Part shown: piece by piece, positions 1 to 13,000 of the stretch
Numbering within the stretch: position 1 is the first letter of the stretch
Layout of the letters: every line of letters starts with the position of its first letter
DNA from: Panopea generosa
Lineage: Eukaryota; Mollusca; Bivalvia; Adapedonta; Hiatellidae
Reading direction: 5' to 3'
Assembly: GCA_029582155.1 (NCBI GenBank)
Contig: CM055900.1
Location: forward strand, 48,325,736-48,389,735
Length of the DNA: 64,000 nt
Made by a program: the position numbers and the translations under genes
The notes under the pieces: model-generated
The model's input: only the letters and a program-made list of their open reading frames with translations
Told to the model about the DNA's origin: nothing
The model's database searches: none

Positions 1-63
1 TTCATCATTTTCAATAGTTTTCTTATGGTTTTCTTATTATTTTATTTTGGTCATTTTATTATG

Positions 64-345
64 GTCATTTCTACATGTCATGCATTATCATTATTCTACT
101 AGGGTCATTTCTACATGTCGTGCATTATTATTATAAGCATTTTACTATGGTCATTTCTACATATTATGCATTATCATTATTCTACTATGGTCATTTCTAC
201 ATGTCATGCATTATTATTATAATCATTTTACTATGGTTATTTCAACATGTCATGCATTATTATTATAAGCATTTTACTATGGTCATTTCTACAATTCATG
301 CATTACCATTATAAGTATTTTACTATGGTCGTCTTTACACTCCAT
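64..345. repeat. Minisatellite, 46-bp unit
   Basis: About five imperfect copies. The phrase TACTATGGTCATTTCTACAT recurs with spacing 40, 46, 46 and 46 bp between 143 and 321. AT-rich; the short open frames in it are by-products of the repeat. Confidence 0.85.
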
Positions 346-350
346 GCCTT

Positions 351-876
351 GTAATCATTATCAGTGATACGCGTATCACAAGTGTGATCTATGAATTAGT
401 ATCCTTATTGCAGTGAATGTAATACTATCATTAATGACAATAGAATGTTTCCTTTAATCGTCAATTAGTAAAATAACCATTGTAGCGGAGTCATAGTATT
501 GGTAGAAAAGACCGATATTGTCAATATTGTAATGATATAGACTTGGAAGATGGATTTCATTTTCTTTTAATATGTCATTGTTGTTCTGATTTTCTCCAAA
601 AACCAAGCACGTTTAAGAAATTAAGTTTATAGAAACACCTGATACTGATAATATATTTTTTTGTTTTGTTAATTTAATCTATTTTAATGAACATGTTTTA
701 TCTGTAAGAACTTCTGTAACACATAACTGATGTTTATCACATCCTCTTTAATAGCCTCGTTTGCAATATCTCTGTCACGTGATTAAATTGTATTATATAC
801 ATGTATATATGTTTGTATATGGAGATATATTATGTATGAATAAAACAACAGTAATGTTGTGTTCTATCTAACGTAC
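351..876. other. Unannotated AT-rich stretch, probably LRP-like intron 19
   Basis: I see no exon, repeat unit or RNA here. It lies just beyond exon 19 and is probably intron. Confidence 0.4.
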
Positions 877-1033
877 ACATTTTCCCAGGCAGTATAGTAC
901 AAATACTCCCCAACAATACGTAAGTCCATCAGATGGGCCTTCGGATCTTCAAAGAAGACGGTTCTATTGTTGCCATCAAAGTCACTCTGGTAGATCACAT
1001 CATGAAATCCATCCATACAGAACAGTCTGTTCC
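877..1033 (-). CDS. LRP-like exon 19 (last in window)
   Basis: About 157 nt. Acceptor TTTTTCGCCAG. Reads NRLFCMDGFHDVIYQSDF, then DGNNRTVFF and GEYLYYTAWENV. The 3' end is uncertain: donors GTGTAC (exon end 879) or GTACGT (exon end 877) are both possible, and without splicing the frame stops at a TAG a few codons later. I prefer splicing, because a propeller ending here would be incomplete and I see no AATAAA nearby. Confidence 0.85.
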
Positions 1034-4000
1034 CTGGCGAAAAATAAAATAAAAAATAATGTATAATAAAGGCTGTATAACGCAACTTCAAATTTGCTTC
1101 AATACATCAGTGAATATAGAATCAAAAAATAAAATCAACAGCAATTAATCAATATGACTCTTTGTTATTTTTTGTTTTTCGATATTAAGTGCATTCCTCT
1201 TCAATATTGTACTGGGACAAAATTGTTCTTGTTCTGCGGTGTTTGGTGTCGCTAACAACGATTTTTCAATTATATCGTGACGATGTAGACTTGAGATAAT
1301 ATTCTAAACGTTGCAACAATGGAGAGTCATACCGCAGACACAAGGTATGATACCCAACCCAGTCACATTATACTGACGCCGTGTCTGCCAGACTTTCTTC
1401 TTAATGCTGAGCGCCAAACGAGGACTCTCCTTGTGCCACTCTTTAAGTCTTTGGGCCGGGCCCGATAAACTCAGTCGGTACGCGTTTGACTATCAATCAA
1501 GGGGTCGTGAGTTTGAATACCCGCCCGGCAACATTGATGACTGATAAACGCCATTGTGTCTCATTATTATTCGTCTCTCACCGCTGATTAAAGTGGGAAA
1601 GTTATGAGATACTCGCGGAGATGGAGTGTGCTCGAGTACTGGTTAACCTTTCAGGATCCCAGGAAACAGTGGTTTGGTTAACTGATCGTCTGTAAGCCTT
1701 CGATGGCATAATAATGACGCTAAATATTAAATCAATGATCAATCATGTCTTTGGTATGACCCGGCCAGAGATCGAATCTACGACCTTACGCATGCGTGGT
1801 GGATGCTATGCTCTACCCCTAGACCACCGCTAAAGAATACTTGGAACGGAGATGTTGAATTTTAACAAGCAAACTACCCACGCCTGCTTGTCTGACTAGG
1901 TGTACTATGACCAAATTCGTAATTTCGAAAAACGGAGTAGCGGATGAAATTATTTATTTACATATAACGTTTTTGAAAATAACTCGGCGTTAAACGTTGC
2001 GTAGAAAGGCATTCAAAGGACAATTACTTTGTTAAAAAAAGAGTACACGAAGAATACTAGTATACAATTATTTATTTTAAAAATATGCTCTGGAAGGGAA
2101 GAAGTCAACAAATTAGAGCATTAGGATGGCGCTACTGGATAGATGCATTTGATCGATTACATGCACGACATATACATAAGACACATATTTTGTCTCCCGA
2201 ATACAGTAATATTTTCAGAAACGATTAAGTCGCGGTTTGATTAAAATATTTTCTCAAAATAGGGTGGGGGTGGGGCAGGGTCCCGAACCCCGCTAGATTT
2301 CCAATAAATAGACAAACTTTAAGGAACCTTTCAGATCAGAGATATTTTCCTTTACAATTTAATGTAAACAAGTAGCTCTTGTGGCGGTTCGGAATTTAAC
2401 CCCAAGAGTCCGAATTCACCAAACCATTAATAGGACCGCCATGCAATGCTACATGCATTGATGATAAACATTGTTATGTATGGCAAGACCCACTATAAAC
2501 GATATCCACATTGCAAAGCCTTAAACACTTAAAATACACAGCGGTACCCATTTCAGTCAAAACGGTAAACACCAGGGTCCGGGGTTATACTTTTTTTTTC
2601 CATGCTCAGCTCAAAGATGAATCAACTCATCATAACAAAATAAATGTAAAAACGTATACTTTTCTAACTCAAATCTGCATTAATATTCTAACATTCGAGA
2701 CCTAGTCAAGTGTTTGCTCTTTTAATTGGGTTTCTATGCGACTCCTAGAGATTGTGTTTTGAGAAAGAGTTTGAGTTAAGCATGAAAAATGTTTTATAAC
2801 CTCGGGGCCAGGGCTCCGTTTCAGTAACGTCTGTAACTTTCAAGTGTAAAATTTGAAATCACGAAAAAAAAAATCGGGAACTTCATTTAGTGTGCCCCTT
2901 ACATATTTTACGATCTTGTGTAAGCGTAAATATTCTTTCTATAATCTGCAAAATTACTGCACAAATGAAACGTTCCTAGATGTCACACTTTGTTCGTCCA
3001 AAAAAGTAATATTAAAACGGCCCCCCAGGACATGGCTTAAAATGAAATAGAACTAAGAAAATTAAGAAATACCCACATTATCAATCACACACAAACAACA
3101 CAGATGTTTGAAAATGCCCCAAAATGCCAAAAAGTTCAAATATGCATTGGACCCCCTGAATTCCCGGCTAGAAATTGTGGATCAGTGATTATTTCATTAT
3201 ATTATAGATAAAAAATAAAATACCGTCTAAGTCTAAGGCTACTCCATTTGGCCATGTTAAATCGTCTGTTATGATACGTTTTATATCAGTTCCGTCCATA
3301 TTAGCTCTCAGGATGGCAGGCTCGTCTCCACCCTCTGACCAAAACATATACCTATAAAATATGTGGACATTAGGTTAAACTTAAACATCTTTATGTACTA
3401 AACTAGAGGGATATCCTCTAAAATATGTTATCTTTTAGAAAAAAGTTAAATAAGAATTGTTTAAACGTAATTCTAATTAAAGAAATTTAATAAGTTTTGC
3501 TGCGAAACACAGCTTTTCTCTGCATATGTATTGAGAACTTTGCACGTAGAATGTGCCATTATAATCTATTTTATCTAAGCTTTGTAAGTCATCAAATAGC
3601 GTAACACAACACAGTGAATTTCTGGAAAAACTTTTTTATATTTCGTTATTTTTATTGACAAAGTATCGCAGTTTGACAAGTACGACTGTGCGATCACAAA
3701 AAGGTAATCAAAAGGATTATAAATTGACCATTTAGTTCACAATTGTAATCTAAAACCCCCCAAAACAATGTTTATACATGTGTATAACTATACAATGTTC
3801 ATACATGTATATAAATGTACAATGTTCATACATGCATATAAATAAACAATGTTTATACATGCATATAAATATATTTATACATGCATACAAATATATAATT
3901 TTTATACATGCATATAAATATATTCATACATGCATATGAATATACAATGTTCATACATGCATATGAATATACAATGTCCATACATGTGTTAAATATACAT

Positions 4001-7000
4001 TGTTCATATATGCATATAAATATATAGTGTTCATACATGCATATAAATATACAACGTTCATAGTTTATACATATATATAAATGTACAATGTTCATATATA
4101 TTTTATAAATATACAATGTTCATACATGTATATAAATATACAATATTCATACTTCATAAATGCATATAAATATACAATGTTTATACACGTATATGAATAC
4201 ATAATGTTCATTTTTGCCTATAAATAGTTAATGTTCATACATGCGTAAAGATATATAATGTTCATTCATGTACATAAATATACAATGTTCATAGTTCATA
4301 CATGCATATAAATGTAAAATGTTCATTCATGTATATAAACATACAATGTTCATAGTTCATACATGGATATAAATATACTATGTTCATTCATGTACAGTAT
4401 ATACATATACAATGTTCATACATGCATATAAATATACAATACTCATACATGTATACAAATATACAATATTCATAAATGCATATAATTATCTAATGTTTAT
4501 ACATGTATATTACGTTCTCTTATATGCAGTTATAGTTTTCTAAGCAAAATGCTAAAATATGTTCCATGTGTTAGCTTCGTCAGGATCTTATTTGTAAAAC
4601 TCTATTATATATAAAAATGCAAAGATCACCAGTTTAAAGATTTATATTAACAATGAAAGGGCAGCTTCTTTGCTGAAATCGTGCAATAATTCAAAATGTA
4701 CCTACCCTTTTTCTGGATGTAGAGCTATGTGAGATGGCAGATCACCTTGGTATATAACTTTAGTATGGTACCCGTTTGGGCTGATAACGCCAATGAAGCT
4801 GTCCTTTAGTTCATCCCTATCATAAGAAACTGCGCTGTAGTACACATTGCCGGTGCTCGGATCAAAAGCGAAAAATTCAGGAGTTGCTCTATACTCAACT
4901 GAAATATTAGAAAAAAGGAACACTGAAAAATGAAACAAACGGTAGAATGATTCAGTTTATACTATTTTTAACCTCGATTGGGAAGTAATTTCATACATAT
5001 ATGTATTGATGTCTTAGTGGATGAAACTAGTATACGTGGTTAAGTTGTTTTGCTTTTCAAAGCGGCAAAATATGTCGTGGTGGAGAATGGAACGCACAAC
5101 TCTTAGAAGACCATAGGTGTGGTGCCTTAACAACTGGACCATGTACAAATATACATTTATGTTTTATATGAGCCAGTTTTTTTATCCGATATAAATATAT
5201 ATTCTCTGGCTTGTTATTTGAAACATAGCATATTTAAGGTATGAAATCAATTTGATGCGTTATTGCGTTAAATATGAGATTTCAATATTAGTATACATGT
5301 AAAAGATTACAACCAAGATGGTAGAATGGTATTATAATGCAAAATCTAAAAAAACGTACGTCCTGTATCGCTCATCAAAGTCGCATTATTTCCATCTAAC
5401 TTAACACTCCAGATTTGAGCCTCGGTATCGCTTGCCCATATTACAACTCCAGTCTTATAGTTATACAGTACTCCGTTTGGGCGCCCAAGGTCTGGTGTTC
5501 TGTAATACGTATATTTGACACCAGTTTAGTTTAGTTTGCGTATATGCTAGTACTATCACTATGCTATGTTTATAATTTTAGAAAGTCGGCAATGGGTTTG
5601 ATTTATCATTCCAGGAAAAATGTCGGAAACCGCCGTGACCACCGAAATTTATGATATAAGTAGACATTTGATGAATAAGTCGGCTATATTTAACCAAGTA
5701 GCAATGTTGATATCAGCACACTGTCATGTCGACAAAACTTACTTACATGCTGGGAGCAGGCATTTACTAATGTCGTAATAATCATTGATATTAGTTACTA
5801 ATTAAAGACAAGTATGCCAAAATAACGGGCTAGATAACAAATAATACGTCAAACATGTCGACTTAAAGCAGTGACCACGTGGATACAAGGCTGGCAGATA
5901 TATGCCACCTAAGTTAGTATGACATATATACCACGTTCGTTAGTATGTGCTTTATACTTGATACCTGATTAAATGGGTCCCTAACCTTGTACACATATCG
6001 AAGTTTGCAAACTAAATTAAAACTTTACCTTATGCCAATAACTTTTTCCGGTTCACCCAGAGATATTTGGTAAATCTTTTTATAAGCAATGTCCGATACT
6101 AGTATGAAGTCATCTACCACTGGTTCTGTGGGTAAAAGGAAGAAAATAAAACATGTATGAGTAGTTTGTCCTATTCCCTGACATCTTTCGAATCTGGTAT
6201 GCTATACCTTATAAAAAAGCAAGGAATGAAATTTATATCTTACTATTCATAACACTCTAACGCTTATCAAACTGTGGCGTCATTCAATTTCCGCTTAAGC
6301 AACTGACCAATCAGCGTGCTCTTATCGCACTGCTATGTGACAAACGCGAAGAGCTAGACTACAGTCTAGATAATAAGAAGCTAACATGGGTTCGAGTTTC
6401 GTAATGAAAATTCCTCCACGAGGTATTACTGTTTTGGCATGAATAATTCATTTTGAGACGTCAAATTCCAATAATGTCATATGTTTTTTTCGTTGCATCT
6501 TTAATGGTTTTAACATCACAATGCGAGAATTTGATTTCGGGTCCTGGGTAATATAATATCTAACTCGGTAAAAATATCCATCAATCATAAAATATATATT
6601 GATCAGGCCACAATAAGCAAAGGTTAGAGAATGAGATTTAGGCCTACTTAATAAAAATAATTTTCTCTGATTTAGAAATAAACACTCCGTCTATAATAGA
6701 ATAATGGCATATATATCTACAACTACAGCGACAGATGTTGTAACGGTTAATATCCCGTTGACGATATGTTTATTTCTTGCATACAAGTCAAGAATTTCTG
6801 CGTCTTAAAAGCCATCGTGGTAAATATATAACAATAATTTGAAGTAAAATAATTATTCAATATAGTATGCAAGACAAATAATCTTACATGACTTTCGGTT
6901 CAGATAAAAAAATCTGTCTATTGGAATAACTGTTTTTCGCGAGAACTCAGAAGAACCACGTAAGAGTCTTATAAGTTTAACCGTTAAGCTGTACCAACAA

Positions 7001-10000
7001 TGGCAAAATAAAGTTATATTTACCTGATTTGCATTTTTTCCCATCGGTGTCAAGCGCAAAGCCCATCGTGCATGCACATATGGAGTTGTTAGCATTAGGA
7101 ATGCATATCTGTTCACAACCACCTTGTTTCTTTGTCTCGCCACAAGGATCTGTGTTTTTGTGATAAATTAAAGTACGTTTTCAATGTATACTATCATATA
7201 GGGACAATTATTTGTTAAAAAAACAACAGGCAAGCTATGGCTGAAACCAATTCTACTGAGATGAATGACTATATAGGCTTATGTTCTTATCTTGCATTGT
7301 AGCTGGGCGTGCTCGGCGCAGTCTGATCTGTACATTTCAAGCTCAGAAAAATATGTACTAGCATATAAGAATATTTGATTTGAGAAAACAAATCTGTCAC
7401 ATGTATACTTGCTGCCAGAAAAGGGTGAATACAAGTGTTTTTAAATTTAAAATGAGATCCACAGCCGGGTCAAACCGAAGAGTCTTAAAGTGTACATAAA
7501 GCTTCATCTCTTGCAATTTGAATGTTTCCAGGAACTAGGAACAGTCAGCTTTATTTTAGTGCAATGTGATTGAGTGGAGTACCATACCTCGCTACTGTGG
7601 TGTCACCGCTACGATAGTAGTGCGAGTCAAGATAAGATATAAGCTTTACGTGAGAAAATGTGCGAAGTTACTTGTAGGAGGATAATCATTCTACTCGGAT
7701 TCATTAAGGTTTTCTTCAATCAATAAACCCAAAGGCTGTACATGACAGTGTTGACAATGGCATGCAGCAAGTTTAAATAACACACAAAAATATGTTTCTT
7801 TGTGACGTCAACAATACTGTACTACTGTAACAATACTACGACCAAAAAACGCTAAATACTTCATCATACTCTAAAACAATATATATACTAATATAGCCAA
7901 TCACTTATTCTATTTGTTACCACGTGACCGTACAATATGTAGAAGACGTTTATTGAATTTAATAAGCGAAAACAATTAAGTAGAAATTTCAACGATAAAA
8001 ACAAACAACCGATGTATTTAAAACGATATTGGACGAGACACGTAGAACAAAACATTATAATAAACTACAAGCAAACGAATTGACAACACTATAACATACT
8101 TGGATATTCCGGTTGCATAGCTTCTTTGTCCAGTATCATTATACCGACAACGCTGTTTATTCCATCTAGTGTTCCATATTCCGTTGGCTGATATGAAGGA
8201 AGAAATGTTCTGTCTGCAGACTCAAATATTACATCACTCCGAGATGATTTTGCAAATAAAATATAGTCCTACAAAATAAATTAATATTACTTTGAAATCC
8301 TATTATTTTGTTTTACTTCACAGATTACACAACGGCAGTGACCTAGTTAATGAGTCGGGTGTCAGTCCAAGGCCAGGTTATACTAAAGTCTTGACACTAA
8401 TAGTTATTACGTGAAGTTTTGCCGATTGTCGCTAAATGCATTTATTGAAAAGGTTTACGTCTGGATGGCCGGTATATGTATAACGACATTGTGATTGTGT
8501 TGATGTCTGTGTGGCCGGTATATGTATAACGACATTGTGATTGTGTTGATGTCTGTGTGGCCGGTGTTGGTATAATGACATTGTGATTGTGTTGATGTCT
8601 GTGTGGCCGGTGTTGGTATAATGACATTATAATTGTGTTGATGTCTGGGTGGCCGGTGTTGGTATAATGACATTGTGATTGTGTTGATGTCTGTGTGGCC
8701 GGTGTTGGTATAACGACATTGTGATTGTGTTGATGTCTGTGTGGCCGGGGTTGGTATAACGACATTGTGATTGTGTTGATGTCTGTGTGGCCGGTGTTGG
8801 TATAACGACATTGTGATTGTGTTGATGTCTGTGTGGCCGGTGCTGGTATAACGACATTGTGATTGTGTTGATGTCTGTGTGGCCGGTGTTGGTATAATGA
8901 CATTATGATTGTGTTGATGTCTGGGTGGCCGGTGTTGGTATAATGACATTGTGATTGTGTTGATGTCGAGGTGGCAGGTGTTGGTATACAGACATTGTTA
9001 ATGTGTTGTTGTAGTAAGGGTGGGTAATGTTGGCATAATGACATTGTGATTGTGTTGATGTCTGGGTGGCAAGTGTTGGTATAATGACATTGTGAGTGTG
9101 TTGAAATCTTGGTGACCGGTGTTGGAATAATGACATTTTGATTGTGTTGATGTCTTGGTGGGCAATGTTGGCATAATGAAATTGTGAGTGAGTTAATGTC
9201 TGGGTGGCCGGTGTTGGCATAATGACATTGTGAGTGTGTTGATGTCTATGGGCCGGTCTTGGCATAATGACATTGTGATTGTGTTGATGTCTAGGTGGCC
9301 GGTGAAGGCATACTAACATTGTGATTGTGTTGATGTCTGGGTGGCCGGTGTTTGCATAATGACATTGTGATTGTGTTGATGTCTAGGTGGCTGGTGTTGG
9401 TATAATGACATTGTGAGTGTGTTGATGTCTTGTGGGCCGGTGTTGGCATAACGACATTGTGATTGTGTTGATGTCTGGGTGGCCGTTGTTGGCATAATGG
9501 CATTGTGATTGTGTTGATGTCTTCGTGACCGATGTAGGCATAAAGACATTGTGATTATGTTGGTGTCTGGGTGGCCGGCGTTGGCATAATGACATAGTGA
9601 TTGTGTTGATGTCGGAGTTGCCGGTGTTGGCATATTGTAATTGTTATTGTGTTGATGTCTTGGTGGCCGGTGTTGGCATAATGACATTGTGATTGTGTTG
9701 ATGTCTTGGTGGCCGGTGTTGGTATAATAACATTGTGATTGTGTTGATGTCTGGGTGGCCGGTGTTGGCATAATGACATTGAGATTGTGTTAATGTCTGG
9801 GTGGCCGGTGTTGGCATAATGACATTGAGATTGTGTTGATGTCTGGCTGGCCGGTGTTGGCATAATAACATTGTGATTGTGTTGATGTCTAGGTGGCCGG
9901 TGTTGGCATAATGACATTGATATTGTGTTGATGTCTGGGTGGCCGGTGTTGGCATAATGACATTGTGATTGTGTTGATGTCTGGGTGGCCGGTGTTGCCA

Positions 10001-13000
10001 TACTGACATTGTGATTGTTTTTGATGTCTGTGTGGCCGCTGTTGGCATAATGACATTTTGATTGTGTTGATGTCTTGGTGGGCAATGTTGGCATAATGAA
10101 ATTGTGAGTGAGTTAATGTCTGGGTGGCCGGTGTTGGCATAATGACATTGTGAGTGTGTTGATGTCTACGGGCCGGTGTTGGCATAATGACATTGTGATT
10201 GTGTTGATGTCTTCGTGACCGATGTAGGCATAAAGACATTGTGATTATGTTGGTGTCTGGGTGGCCGGCGTTGGCATAATGACATAGTGATTGTGTTGAT
10301 GTCGGAGTTGCCGGTGTTGGCATATTGCAATTGTGATTGTTTTTGATGTCTTGGTGGCCGGTGTTGGCATAATGACATTGTGATTGTGTTAATGTCTGGG
10401 TGGCCGTTGTTGGCATAATGGCATTGAGATTGCGTTGATGCCTGGGTGACAGGTGTTTGGCATAATGTCATCATGATTGTGTTGTTGTGTTGGTGGCCGG
10501 TGTTGGTTTCATGACATTGTGATTTTGTTGTTGTGTGGTTGACCGGCGTTGGTATAATGACATTGTGATTGTGTTGATGTCTAGGTGGTAGGTGTTGGTA
10601 TAATGACATTGTGATTGTGTTGATGTCTAGGTGGTAGATGTTGGTATAATGACATTGTGATTGTGTTGATGTCTAGGTGGTAGGTGTTGGTATAATGACA
10701 TTGTGATTGTGTTGATTTCTAGGTGGTAGGTGTTGGTATAATGACATTGTGATTGTGTTGATGTCTAGGTGGTAGGTGTTGGTATAATGACATTGTGAAT
10801 GTGTTGATGTCTAGGTGGTAGGTGTTGGTATAATGACATTGTGATTGTGTTGATGTCTAGGTGGTAGGTGTTGGTATAATGACATTGTGATTGTGTTGAT
10901 GTCTAGGTGGTAGGTGTTGGTATAATGACATTGTGATTGTGTTGATGTCTAGGTGGCAGGTGTTGGTATAATGACATTGAGATTGTGTTGATGTCTAGGT
11001 GGTAGGTGTTGGTATAATGACATTGTGAATGTGTTGATGTCTAGGTGGTAGGTGTTGGTATAATGACATTGTGATTGTGTTGATGTCTAGGAGGTAGGTG
11101 TTGGTATAATGACATTGTGATTGTGTTGATGTCTAGGTGGCAGGTGTTGGTATAATGACATTGTGATTGTGTTGATGTCTAGGTGGTAGGTGTTGGTATA
11201 ATGACATTGTGATTGTGTTGATGTCTAGGTGGTAGGTGTTGGTATAATGACATTGTGAATGTGTTGATGTCTAGGTGGTAGGTGTTGGTATAATGACATT
11301 GTGATTGTGTTGATGTCTAGGTGGCCGGCGTTTGCATAATGACATAGTGATTGTGTTGATGTCGGAATGGCCGGTGTTGGCATATTGAAATTGTGATTGT
11401 GTTGATGTCTTGGTGGCCAGTGTTGACATAATGACATTGTGATTGTGTTGATGTCTAGGTGGTAGGTGTTGGTATAATGACATTGTGAATGTGTTGATGT
11501 CTAGGTGGTAGATGTTGGTATAATGACATTGTGAATGTGTTGATGTCTAGGTGGTAGGTGTTGGTATAATGACATTGTGATTGTGTTGATGTCTGGATGG
11601 CCGGGGTTGGTATAATAACATTGTGATTGTGTTGATGTCTGGGTGGCCGGTGTTGGCATAATGACATTGAGATTGTGTTGATGTCTTGGTGGCCGGTGTT
11701 GGTATAATTACATTGTGGTTGTGTTGATGTCTGGGTGGCCGGTGTTGGCATACTGACATTGTGATTGTGTTGATGTCGGAATGGCCGGTGTTGGCATATT
11801 GAAATTGTGATTGTGTTGATGTCTTGGTGGCCAGTGTTGACATAATGACATTGTGATTGTGTTGATGTCTGGATGGCCGGTGTTGGTATAATAACATTGT
11901 GATTGTTTTTTATGTCTGTGTGGCCGGTGTTGGCATAATGACATTGTGATTGTGTTAATGTCTGGGTGGCCGTTGTTGGCATAATGGCATTGTGATTGCG
12001 TTGATGCCAGGGTGACAGGTGTTTGGCATAATGTCATCATGATTGTGTTGTTGTCTTGGTGGCCGGTGTTGGTTTCATGACATTGTGATTGTGTTGTTGT
12101 GTGGGTGACCGGCGTTGGTATAATGACATTGTGATTGTGTTGATGTCTAGGTGGTAGGTGTTGGTATAATGACATTGTGAATGTGTTGTTGCAGTAAGGG
12201 TGAATAATGTTGGCATAATGACAATATGATTGTGTTGATGTCTGTGTGGCAAGTGTTGGTATAATTACATTGTGGTTGTGTTGATGTCTAGGTGGCCGGT
12301 GTTGGCATAATGACATTTTGATTGTGTTAATGTCTGGGTGGCCGGTGTTGGCATAATTACATTGTGGTTGTGTTGATGTCTAGGTGGCCGGTGTTGTCAT
12401 ACTGACATTGTAATTGTGTTGATGTCTAGTTGGCCGGTGTTGTCATACTGACATTGTGATTGTGTTGATGTCTGGGTGGCCGGTGTTGGCATAATGACAT
12501 TGTTTGATTATGTTGATATCTAGTTGGCCGGTGTTGTCATACTGACATTGTGATTGTTTTTGATGTCTGTGTGGCCGGTGTTGGCATAATGACATTGTGA
12601 TTGTGTTAATGTCTGGGTGGCCGTTGTTGGCATAATGGCATTGTGATTGCGTTGATGCCAGGGTGACAGGTGTTTGGCATAATGTCATCATGATTGTGTT
12701 GTTGTCTTGGTGGCCGGTGTTGGTTTCATGACATTGTGATTGTGTTGATGTCTAGGTGGTAGGTGTTGGTATAATGACATTGTGATTGTGTTGATGTCTA
12801 GGTGGTAGGTGTTGGTATAATGACATTGTGAATGTGTTGTTGTAGTAAGGGTGAGTAATGTTGGCATAATGATAATTTGATTGTGTTGATGTCTGGGTGG
12901 CAAGTGTTGGTATAATGACATTGTGATTGTGTTGAAGTCTTGGTGACTGGTGTTGGTATAATGACATTTTGATTGTGTTGATGTCTTGGTAGCTGGTGTG

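Noticed and set aside
877..1033. Exon 19 as the last exon of the gene, with the TAG just after it
   Set aside because: The third propeller would be incomplete and there is no poly(A) signal close by, so a splice donor is more likely, although the exact donor is uncertain.
1740..1832. tRNA gene candidate
   Set aside because: The tRNA-like boxes belong to a SINE end; the cloverleaf is incomplete and linked to the repeat body. The same applies at 25150, 36540, 48150 and 50730.
3765..4515. CRISPR-like array
   Set aside because: Units follow head to tail without unique spacers, and the genome is eukaryotic; it is a minisatellite. The same holds for the other arrays.
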